Shown in pieces: positions 17,136 to 24,798 of a DNA stretch of 64,000 nt; the stretch's first letter is position 1; each line of letters starts with the position of its first letter. Source of the stretch: Coriobacteriia bacterium (GTDB taxonomy: Bacteria > Actinomycetota > Coriobacteriia > Anaerosomatales > Anaerosomataceae). Location: positions 20,487-84,486 of the forward strand of contig JAUSOQ010000066.1 in assembly GCA_030655755.1 (NCBI GenBank). Direction: 5' to 3'. Both the position numbers and the translations under genes were made by a program. The notes under the pieces are model-generated. The model made no database searches and had not been told where the DNA came from. It saw only the letters and a program-made list of their open reading frames with translations.

Positions 17136-17174
17136 TGAAGTAGACTTCAAGGAGTTGGCCTGTCTACCGGCCAA
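17136..17174. promoter_or_regulatory. Inverted repeats in the leader of the PEP carboxylase gene
   Basis: Two inverted repeats lie just before the gene: TGAAGT-AG-ACTTCA (17136-17149) and TTGGCC-N8-GGCCAA (17155-17174). They could be operators or an mRNA hairpin. No regulator can be named. Confidence 0.35.
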
Positions 17175-17212
17175 TCGACCGTCATCACCGACCCTGCAGG
17201 ATGGAGAACGCA

Positions 17213-18673
17213 ATGCGAAGCGTCCCGCGCTGCATGAGCACGCAGCATCCCGACAACGTGACCGTGCCCTTCTTCTCGTCCTCATCCGTGCTTGCGGGGG
17301 AGGACGAGGTCCGGGAGGCGTACTACGCGTTCTCCCACCTTGGCTGTGATGAACAGATGTGGGACGTCGAGGGCAAGGAGATCGACACCTACGTGGTCAA
17401 GAAGCTGCTCTCCCTGTACGAGCAGTACTTCACACAGAATATCCTTGGGGAGGATGTTCGACTCACCCTGCGGGTGCCAAACCCGACTGTCGAGACGACT
17501 GAGGCCAAGGTCCTGCTTGAGACGCTGGAGAGCATACCGCGCTCCTTTGATGCCGCGCGGCTCTTCTACGGACGCGATGTCTCCCCCATATTCGAGGTCA
17601 TCTTGCCCATGACCACATCGGCGCGATGCCTTGATCGCATCTACCACTACTACCGGGACTTCATCGTCGGTCGCCAGACACAGCGGCTCAGCGAGAACGA
17701 CATCACGATCGCCGATTGGATCGGGACCTTCTGCCCCGATCACATCGAGGTCATCCCACTTTTCGAGGACCTGCCAAGCATGCTGGCTGCGGCGGACATC
17801 GTGGAAGACTACCTTGCCGACAAGGACGTCGCGGATCAGCGGGTCTTCCTCGCTCGCTCCGACACCGCGATGAACTACGGGCTGGCGTCGGCTGCGCTGT
17901 CCAACAAGATTGCGCTCTATGAACTGGATCAGCTTGCCGACCGTCTAGGAGTGCGGATACATCCGATTCTAGGAATGGGCTCGGCGCCGTTCCGTGGCGG
18001 GCTGAGCCCGCAAACCACAGAGCGCGTGGGACGCGAATACCCCAGCGTGGTGACGTTCACCATCCAATCCGCGTTCAAGTACGACCATCCCCCTGACGAT
18101 GTTCGCTCCGCGATCGCCGCACTCGAGTCGCGAGAGATTGGTCGTGCGACGCCCGTAGACGTTGAGCAAGCGCTTCCGCTCATGAAGCGCTACAGCGCGG
18201 TGTATCGGCAGCGCATCGTCGACTTGGCTGACGCGATCAACGGCATGGCTCGCTACGTGCCGCCTCGCAGGGCACGCAAGCTCCATGTGGGTCTGTTCGG
18301 CTACGCGAGACAGGTCGACGGCATCACGCTGCCCCGGGCGATCTCGTTCACGTGCGCGATGTACTCCCTTGGGCTTCCACCAGAGCTGCTCGCCCTTGAA
18401 TCTCTCACACCAGGCGACCTCGATTTCCTGCGCGAGGTCTACCCGTCATTCGACTCCAAGATCGTCGACGCTCTGGCGTTTTGCGATATGGATGGACCAC
18501 TGATGACCGGTGACCTAAGGTCGGCCATCGGTCGTGCCGGGTACGAGTGGGTCCCGAACGAGGAGTACCTTGGCCTTGTGCAACGAATCCGAGAGATCGG
18601 GCCGGCCTCGCAGGACTCACGGTTGCCCGATCTCGTCCTGCGTGCCGCACTCTTCCGTCGATTCTTGGGATGA
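17213..18673 (+). CDS. ppcA: Phosphoenolpyruvate carboxylase, archaeal type
   Basis: A 486-residue PEP carboxylase of the short archaeal class (PpcA), which forms oxaloacetate from PEP and bicarbonate. The N-terminus MRSVPRCMSTQHPDN matches the family start (xxxPRTMSTQHPDN), and the whole length is about half that of ordinary bacterial PEPC. The ATG at 17213 has GGAG six bases upstream; an ATG at 17201 would add MENA. In a fermentative organism this would refill C4 acids or feed a reductive branch. Archaeal-type PEPC is rare in bacteria (known from some clostridia), which suggests horizontal origin. Confidence 0.93.
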   Translation: MRSVPRCMSTQHPDNVTVPFFSSSSVLAGEDEVREAYYAFSHLGCDEQMWDVEGKEIDTYVVKKLLSLYEQYFTQNILGEDVRLTLRVPNPTVETTEAKVLLETLESIPRSFDAARLFYGRDVSPIFEVILPMTTSARCLDRIYHYYRDFIVGRQTQRLSENDITIADWIGTFCPDHIEVIPLFEDLPSMLAAADIVEDYLADKDVADQRVFLARSDTAMNYGLASAALSNKIALYELDQLADRLGVRIHPILGMGSAPFRGGLSPQTTERVGREYPSVVTFTIQSAFKYDHPPDDVRSAIAALESREIGRATPVDVEQALPLMKRYSAVYRQRIVDLADAINGMARYVPPRRARKLHVGLFGYARQVDGITLPRAISFTCAMYSLGLPPELLALESLTPGDLDFLREVYPSFDSKIVDALAFCDMDGPLMTGDLRSAIGRAGYEWVPNEEYLGLVQRIREIGPASQDSRLPDLVLRAALFRRFLG

Positions 18674-18689
18674 GAGACCGGTACGAGCC

Positions 18690-21371
18690 CTAGGCCGTCT
18701 CGGCCAAAGGAGTCGCGGCCTCCCGACGTCGCTTGAAGAGTTTTTCAATCTCGACCGCGATGAAGACGATGCTCGAGATGCCAAGCGCCACCACCAGTTC
18801 AGTGAGTGTGAGCGCCTGAGTCTTGAAGACCGGCTGAAGGAACGGCACGTAGATGACGGCCATCTGCAGCGCGAAGGTGAGCGCCACAGCGCCCAACAGC
18901 GGTTTGTTGGAAAGCAGCCCCTGCCGGAACAGTGACTCCCGATCCGACCGCACCGCCATAGCGTGACCCATCTGGCTCAAGCAGAGCACGGTGAACACCA
19001 TCGTCTGCCAGTGCATGTCGCCAAACGAGATCGCGTACGCCTGGGTAAGGAGAGAGGCCCCGCCCATGAGCAGGCCCACCCAGAGGAGGTGGATGCCGAG
19101 CCCGTCGGCGAAGATGCTCTCTTTGGGCGCGCGCGGCGCGCGCTGCATGATGTTCTTCTCGTGCGGTTCGGAGGCGAGCGCCAGACCCGGCAGGCCGTCG
19201 GTCACCAGGTTGATCCACAGGATGTGGATCGGCAGCAGTGGCACGGGGAGCCCGACCAGCGGTGCGAGCAGTATCGTCCAGATCTCACCGGAATTCGACG
19301 TCATGGTGTACTTGATGAACTTGCGGATGTTGTCGAATATGCGCCTGCCCTCGCGCATGGAACCGACAATGGAGGAGAAGTTGTCGTCGAGAAGGACCAT
19401 GTCCGCGGCTTCCTTGGCGACGTCCGTCCCCGTGATGCCCATAGCGACGCCGATGTCTGCGCGAGCCAGCGCCGGTGCATCGTTCACGCCGTCCCCGGTC
19501 ATTGCCACGTACTCGCCGCGGTCCTGGAGCGCACGCACGATCTTGAGCTTCTGCTCCGGAGCGACGCGCGCGTAGACGCGGATGTCCTCCACGCGCTGTT
19601 CGAAGTGGTGCAGGTCCAGATCGTCCAGCTCGGCACCGGTCATCATCTGCTCAGGACTGTCAGCGATGCCGAGGCGGCGCGCGATGGCAAGCGCTGTCGC
19701 GGGATGGTCGCCGGTGATCATGACCGGCACGATGCCGGCGGTCTTGCAGGTGTCGACCGCTTGAGCGGCCTCGGCTCTGGGCGGGTCCACGAGCCCCGTG
19801 TAGCCGATGATCGTGAGGTTGCGCTCGAGTTCGTCGTAGTTGCCGTCGGCGGGAAGCGAGTTCAGCCGGCGCATTCCGAAACCGAGCACACGCAAACCCT
19901 CAGCAGACCACTCTCCCACGAGGCGGTCGCCTGCGGTGCGGTCGAATGCGGACTCCGTGCCGTCCGCGCTGATGACGCCTATCGAGCGCTCCATGATCGT
20001 CTCGGCAGCGCCCTTAGTGAAGCTCGCGTAGCCTCCGCCAGGCAGGGCGTGCACGGTGGTCATGAGCTTGCGCTCGGAGTCGAAGGGTATCTCTGCCCAG
20101 CGCGGGAAGTCCTCGTCTAGCGCTGTGGGGTCGAAACCCGACTCGGCGGCGATGCGGTAGAAGGCTATCTCGGTGGGGTCGCCGATGAGGGATTCTCTGT
20201 CACCGGTGACGTCGTTAGAGATGGCGAGCGCGCGGCCGAGCCAGGTCCAGCCCTCGCTGTCGGCTCCCAGCGTGCCCACCGAAGCGTCGCCTGCCGCCAC
20301 GTGTTCGACCGTCATCTGGTTGAGGGTCAAGGTGCCGGTCTTGTCCGTGCAGATGTAGGTGACCGAGCCGAGAGTCTCTACTGCGGGGAGCTTGCGGACG
20401 AGGGTGTGAGTCTTGACGAGCTTGCGCGCGCCAAGCGCCAGCGTGATCGTAGCAACCGCCGGCAACGCCTCAGGGACTGCTGCAACCGCAAGGCTCACGG
20501 CGGTCAGGAACATCACGAGCGGGTCCTCGCCACGCATGATGCCGACGGCGAAGACGATGGCGCACAGCGCGATGGCAGCGACGCCGAGTCCCTTGCCGAA
20601 CTGCGCGAGCCGCTTCTGCAGCGGCGTCTTCACGTCGCCGGTCGTGCCAAGCAGGTGTGCGATCTTGCCGAGTTCGGTCAGAAGTCCAACTGCGGTAACG
20701 ATGCCGACGCCGCGTCCGTAGACGATCTGCGTGCCCTTGTACGCCATGCTCGTGCGGTCGCCAAGCGGCACGTCGGCTTCATCGACGGCATCGATGTACT
20801 TCTCAACAGGGAGGGACTCGCCCGTGAGTGCGGCCTCGGCCGCGCGCAGGCCCGCGGACTCGATAAGCCGCAGGTCGGCGGGAACCACGCGACCCGCGTC
20901 GAGAAGGACGACGTCGCCCACCGTCAGCCGCGAGGCGGAGATCTCGAACACGCGCCCGTCACGCCGGACGGTGGCGGTCTCGCCGGCCATCTGCCGCAGG
21001 GCTTCCATAGCGCGCTCGGCGCGATACTCCTGCACCACGCCTATGACGGCGTTCAGTACGACGATAACGAGTATTGCGATGGTGTCCGCGATCTCACCGA
21101 GCATTCCCGAGATGACTGCCGCACCAAGCAGCAACAGAATCAGGAAGTCCTTGAACTGGTCGAGCACCATAGCCGGGAGCGTGCGTGGCTCGCCCTCAGG
21201 GAGCACATTGGAGCCGATCTCGGTGAGGCGACGCTCGGCTTCGGCATCGCTCAGGCCGTTGGGAGTGGTCTTAAGATGCGAGAGCACGTCCTCGGGAGCG
21301 ACGGTGTGTGCGGCCGGGAGTGCGAACAACGCCGGGAGGGTACTCGGGGAAGCGGGGGCGGGACGCGACAT
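18690..21371 (-). CDS. P-type Ca2+-transporting ATPase (type II)
   Basis: An 893-residue P2-type cation pump. An N-terminal cation-ATPase domain (about 25-95) is followed by membrane helices, the actuator TGES motif (ALTGESLPVEK), the phosphorylation site DKTGTLTLNQMTV, the nucleotide domain with FTKGAAE, the hinge TGDGVNDAPA and six C-terminal helices. The sequence is closest to SERCA/PMR1-like calcium exporters, though Mn2+ or Na+ transport cannot be ruled out. The ATG at 21371 has AGGAG seven bases upstream; a TTG at 21395 is less likely. It is transcribed towards the PEP carboxylase gene. Confidence 0.93.
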   Translation of the reverse strand: MSRPAPASPSTLPALFALPAAHTVAPEDVLSHLKTTPNGLSDAEAERRLTEIGSNVLPEGEPRTLPAMVLDQFKDFLILLLLGAAVISGMLGEIADTIAILVIVVLNAVIGVVQEYRAERAMEALRQMAGETATVRRDGRVFEISASRLTVGDVVLLDAGRVVPADLRLIESAGLRAAEAALTGESLPVEKYIDAVDEADVPLGDRTSMAYKGTQIVYGRGVGIVTAVGLLTELGKIAHLLGTTGDVKTPLQKRLAQFGKGLGVAAIALCAIVFAVGIMRGEDPLVMFLTAVSLAVAAVPEALPAVATITLALGARKLVKTHTLVRKLPAVETLGSVTYICTDKTGTLTLNQMTVEHVAAGDASVGTLGADSEGWTWLGRALAISNDVTGDRESLIGDPTEIAFYRIAAESGFDPTALDEDFPRWAEIPFDSERKLMTTVHALPGGGYASFTKGAAETIMERSIGVISADGTESAFDRTAGDRLVGEWSAEGLRVLGFGMRRLNSLPADGNYDELERNLTIIGYTGLVDPPRAEAAQAVDTCKTAGIVPVMITGDHPATALAIARRLGIADSPEQMMTGAELDDLDLHHFEQRVEDIRVYARVAPEQKLKIVRALQDRGEYVAMTGDGVNDAPALARADIGVAMGITGTDVAKEAADMVLLDDNFSSIVGSMREGRRIFDNIRKFIKYTMTSNSGEIWTILLAPLVGLPVPLLPIHILWINLVTDGLPGLALASEPHEKNIMQRAPRAPKESIFADGLGIHLLWVGLLMGGASLLTQAYAISFGDMHWQTMVFTVLCLSQMGHAMAVRSDRESLFRQGLLSNKPLLGAVALTFALQMAVIYVPFLQPVFKTQALTLTELVVALGISSIVFIAVEIEKLFKRRREAATPLAETA

Positions 21372-21515
21372 GGATTCTCCTATGCGTGAGGTCAAGACAC
21401 CGCGACTGCCGAAGGTCTCACACTCGGGGCGTCTCGACGGCAGAACCAGGGCGAACGCAGCCTTGATGACGGCCTGCCTTCCGGCACGTTCCCGGCAGCA
21501 CCGTCTTCGAGCGAG

Positions 21516-21541
21516 ACTATACTTGAGAACGCCTGAGAACG
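21516..21541 (-). promoter_or_regulatory. Promoter with tandem 10-bp repeats before the Ca2+-ATPase gene
   Basis: On the - strand a TATAGT (-10-like, 21521-21516) is directly preceded by two tandem 10-bp repeats, CGTTCTCAGG and CGTTCTCAAG (21541-21522), in place of a -35 box. Direct repeats one helical turn apart in a -35 region are how OmpR/PhoB-type response regulators usually activate. The regulator is not identified. Confidence 0.4.
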
Positions 21542-21607
21542 CACGCCGACGCGGAGGTCGGGCGAGGCGGTCACGGTCTCGGTGTCGAGGTGGGCACGGG
21601 GCCGGGG

Positions 21608-22476
21608 CTACTCTCCTTCTCTGGCCAGGCGCGCACTGAACTCGCGTCCGCTCGGTGTCGCGGCCAGGCCCCCCAGCGCGGTCTCTCGAAGTGAAGGGGG
21701 GATGCTCCTGCCCACATGTCCCATCGCGTCTATGACCTCGTCAAGCGGGATGGGGAAGCATAGTCCCGCGAGCGCCATCTCCGCCGAGGAAAGCGCGATC
21801 GCTGTGCCGGTGGCGTTCCGGGCGACGCACGGGACCTCGACGAGGCCGCCGACAGGGTCACACACAAGACCCAGAAGCCCCTGCAGCGCGAAGGCCGCCG
21901 CATGTCCAGCCTGCTCGGGCGTGCCGCCGGCGAGTTCGACTGCCGCCACGGCGCCCATAGCCGCTGCCGAGCCGATCTCGGCCTGGCAGCCGCCGGTCGC
22001 ACCCGAGAGAGTAGCGCGAGCCGCGATGACTCCGCCCACGGCTGCGGCCGCGAACAGTGCGAGTACGGTGTCGTCGTGCGATGCGCCCAAAGCGCGTGCG
22101 ACGGGCACGAGCACTGCGGGCAGGACTCCTGAAGCTCCGCCGGTAGGGGCGGCGACCACGCGACCCATGCGAGCGCCATCTCCGCGACCGCCAGCGCTGC
22201 AGCGAGGGCGTCGTGCATACGGCCGTCGATGATACGCGGCGCTGCGGAGTGAAGGGCGGCGGCTTGCCCGCCGGTGAGTCCGGATCGGGAGAGTTCGGTC
22301 TCGGCCAATCCACGCTCGACGGCCTCTTGCATGACGATGAGCGTCTGCGACATACGTTCGACGATCGCGGCAGGGTCGCCGCCGGTATCGTCGGCTTCAC
22401 GTGCGAGCGCCGCTTGTCCGAGGGATCCATGCAACACCGCGGCTTGAAGCAGTTCGGCGAAGCTTGCGTACGCCAT
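21608..22476 (-). pseudogene. sdaAA: L-serine dehydratase alpha subunit, split by a single-base frameshift
   Basis: Two frames together encode a full SdaAA, the catalytic [4Fe-4S] subunit that turns L-serine into pyruvate and ammonia. The 5' part (22476 to about 22180) starts at an ATG with GGAGG before it and carries LTGGQAAAL...AALAVAEM; the 3' part (from 22168) continues MGRVVAAPTGGASGVLPAV with the cluster cysteines in GGCQAEIGSA, CDPVGGLVEVPC. Compared with the family pattern E-x-N-A-x-M-G, exactly one base is missing between 22179 and 22168. Either the gene is newly broken or the base was lost in sequencing. The rest looks intact. The partner sdaAB is 0.9 kb away on the same strand. Confidence 0.85.
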
Positions 22477-22655
22477 GAGGTCCTCCTTCGTTCCCGCTGT
22501 ATGGATTGTACGACAGCGGATCTCCCATGCGTGCGGTGTATGCTGGCTTGCGCGAGGGGGTATCCTATGTGGGCGAGAAGAGAGATGCGGGTGCAGGCGC
22601 GTGTCGATCGCCGAAGAAAGAGTACGACTAAATGATAGGGCTATAGGAGGCAATC

Positions 22656-23396
22656 ATGCACATCATAGCGGTCATGAGCGGCAAGGGTGGAGTGGGCAAG
22701 TCATTCGTGGCCACTGGTCTGGCTGCGGCGCTGCATCGCCGCACAGGCGCGACAGCGGTTCTTGATGCAGACATCACGGGCGCTTCGGTCCCGCATCTCC
22801 TCGGGGTGCCGCGCGGCGCTCGTGTCGATGCCGTAGGGCACCTCATTCCTGGCGTCAGCCCCGACGGCATCCGGGTCGCTTCGATGAGCCTCATGCTCCC
22901 GGCCGACGATAAGGCCATCATCTGGCGCGGCCCGCTGATCTCCAGCGCCATCAGTCAGCTCTTCAACGACACGGACTGGGGTGACGCCGAGTACCTGGTC
23001 GTGGACATGCCCCCCGGCACGTCGGACGCCGCGTTGACGGTCCTGCAGACGCTCAAGCCGAACGGTATCGTGGTGGTGACGACACCGCAGGACATGGTGA
23101 CCAACGTGGCGAAGCGATCGCAGGACATGGCGCTCAAGTCCGAGGTCGACGTGTTCGGTCTTGTCATGAACATGGCGTACGCAGTCTGTCCGCACTGCAA
23201 CGAGCGCATCGAGGTGTTCGGGCCGGTCGACGTTGCCGTTGAAGGCGACATGCCGAGACTGGCGACACTACCGCTGACACCGTCGTGGGCGGCGCTTGCC
23301 GATGAAGGGCGAGCGGGCGAAGTGGCCACCGAGGAGTTCGATTCGATGGCGGATGTGCTTCTTGCGAAGCTGGAGACAGCCGAAGCCGCGTCCTAG
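22656..23396 (+). CDS. mrp: Mrp/ApbC-type Fe-S cluster carrier ATPase
   Basis: A 246-residue P-loop ATPase of the Mrp/NBP35 family, which carries Fe-S clusters to target enzymes. It has the deviant Walker A GKGGVGKS (residues 9-16), the DADITGASVPHLLG and DMPPGTSD motifs, and the cluster-bridging CPHC. The N-terminal MIP18-like domain found in some Mrp proteins is missing. AGGAGG precedes the ATG. The gene lies on the opposite strand exactly between sdaAB and sdaAA; its stop overlaps that of sdaAB by 3 bases. Serine dehydratase needs a [4Fe-4S] cluster, so a functional link is tempting but only an inference. Confidence 0.9.
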   Translation: MHIIAVMSGKGGVGKSFVATGLAAALHRRTGATAVLDADITGASVPHLLGVPRGARVDAVGHLIPGVSPDGIRVASMSLMLPADDKAIIWRGPLISSAISQLFNDTDWGDAEYLVVDMPPGTSDAALTVLQTLKPNGIVVVTTPQDMVTNVAKRSQDMALKSEVDVFGLVMNMAYAVCPHCNERIEVFGPVDVAVEGDMPRLATLPLTPSWAALADEGRAGEVATEEFDSMADVLLAKLETAEAAS

Positions 23397-24064
23397 ACCG
23401 CGGGCACCTGTCGGACGCTGCTGACGCCGTCGATGGCGGCCACCGACGCAGCCACCTCGTCAGGCACCGGATGATCGGTCGCGATGAGCATCAACGCGCG
23501 GGCGCCGCGGCGCTCGCGCGACACCTGCATACCCGCGATGTTGATGACATCGGCCGCGAGGCGCGCCGTCACGGCCGCGACGGCGCCCGGCTGATCGTGG
23601 TGCACGACAAGAAGTACCGGCAGCTCGCCGGTGATCTCGACCGGGAAGTCGTCGATGAGCTTGACGACGACATCGCCGCCGCCGAGGGATGAGCCGCGGA
23701 CGAGCATCTCGTTCCCCTCGGCATCCGTCATCTCGAGTTGTGCGGTATTGGGGTGAACTTCCCCGAGGTCGGCTTCGTCAAAGGATATGTCGAGACCTTG
23801 AGCCTTGGCCAAAGAGAACGCGTCGCGGATCCGCGGATCGTCGGGTGCGTACCCGAGCAGCCCCGCGACGAGTGCGAGATCGGTGCCGTGCCCGCGGCCG
23901 GTCGTTGCGAACGAGCCGTGCAACAGGATGTGTGCCGAGCGAGGTGTCTGGCCGAGGATGGCGCGAGCCAGCCCGCCGAGACGGGCGGCGCCCGCCGTGT
24001 GGCTCGAAGAAGGCCCGATCATGACGGGCCCGATGATCTCGAAGAGACTGCGTTGGCGTGTCAT
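23393..24064 (-). CDS. sdaAB: L-serine dehydratase beta subunit
   Basis: A 223-residue SdaAB subunit. The N-terminus SLFEIIGPVMIGPSSSHTAGAARLG is the family signature; the C-terminal part (about 148-223) is an ACT-type domain (LLVVHHDQPGAVAAVTARLA). The protein pairs with SdaAA to deaminate serine to pyruvate. I chose the ATG at 24064 because family members begin about seven residues before the FEIIGP motif; a TTG at 24082 is an alternative. In split systems sdaAB and sdaAA are normally adjacent; here mrp lies between them. Confidence 0.93.
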   Translation of the reverse strand: MTRQRSLFEIIGPVMIGPSSSHTAGAARLGGLARAILGQTPRSAHILLHGSFATTGRGHGTDLALVAGLLGYAPDDPRIRDAFSLAKAQGLDISFDEADLGEVHPNTAQLEMTDAEGNEMLVRGSSLGGGDVVVKLIDDFPVEITGELPVLLVVHHDQPGAVAAVTARLAADVINIAGMQVSRERRGARALMLIATDHPVPDEVAASVAAIDGVSSVRQVPAV

Positions 24065-24182
24065 GTGCTGAGTGTATAGCAACGTACCCTCACCAGGGTC
24101 GCGGTTGAGCGCGAAGCTGACGCGGAGTATGCTCTTCGAGCGCGTAAGCGCTGTTCAGGCAAGCGAGATGAGAGGAACACCC

Positions 24183-24728
24183 ATGTCCGAAACGACAGTC
24201 GCTCACAACAAGACGGTTCCGATGTTGCTCGGTGTCGTGGCAGTGCTACTGCTCGCGATCATCGTGGTGCTCGTGGTGGGCAATGGCAAGGATGATAGCG
24301 CTTCGACGACTGACACGAGCGCGGCGGACACGAACGTGAGCGCCCCGGTGAGCCAGCCCGGCATGGGCGCCTCCACCGGCGTCGAGTTCGATCCGGCCAC
24401 AGCGACCAAGGTAGCCGAGGGTGTGACTCCCGAGGAGCATGTGACCGCATACTACCAGGCCATTCTCGACAAGGAGTTCGACAAGGCCTTCACGATGCAG
24501 CCGGCGACAAGCCAGATGGGCAACACCGCCGCGGACTTCGAGGCCACGCAGCTCGGCTACGGCATGGTCTCCTTCACCATCGAGGAGGCTACCGAGAGCG
24601 GCGACACCGCCCTCGTCACCGTGAGGCAGGACCTTGGCGCCAACGGTATGTGGGCGGCACAGTGGACCCTCGTGCAGTACGAAGGTGGCTGGGTCGTGCA
24701 GTCCCGTGCGGTAGGTATGGCGCAGTAG
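24183..24728 (+). CDS. Membrane-anchored protein of unknown function
   Basis: A 181-residue protein with one membrane helix near the N-terminus (about residues 10-33), a Ser/Thr/Asp-rich linker (35-65) and an outer domain (75-181) with alternating strands, ending in WTLVQYEGGWVVQSRAVGM. The outer fold resembles the small NTF2/DUF4878-like domains of Gram-positive surface proteins, but this is a pattern judgement only. AGAGGAAC lies before the ATG at 24183. A terminator-like hairpin follows. Confidence 0.75.
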   Translation: MSETTVAHNKTVPMLLGVVAVLLLAIIVVLVVGNGKDDSASTTDTSAADTNVSAPVSQPGMGASTGVEFDPATATKVAEGVTPEEHVTAYYQAILDKEFDKAFTMQPATSQMGNTAADFEATQLGYGMVSFTIEEATESGDTALVTVRQDLGANGMWAAQWTLVQYEGGWVVQSRAVGMAQ

Positions 24729-24754
24729 TCGTACTCGCACAGAAGCTTCTGAAG

Positions 24755-24794
24755 AGCACGGCGTCCCGAGAGTCGGGGCGCCGTGCTAGTCTTT
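24755..24794 (+). terminator. Terminator-like hairpin before dinG
   Basis: AGCACGGCG (24755-24763) and CGCCGTGCT (24779-24787) form the outer stem and CCC/GGG extends it; AGTCTTTC follows. It ends the upstream gene just before the dinG start. Confidence 0.55.
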
Positions 24795-24798
24795 CGGC

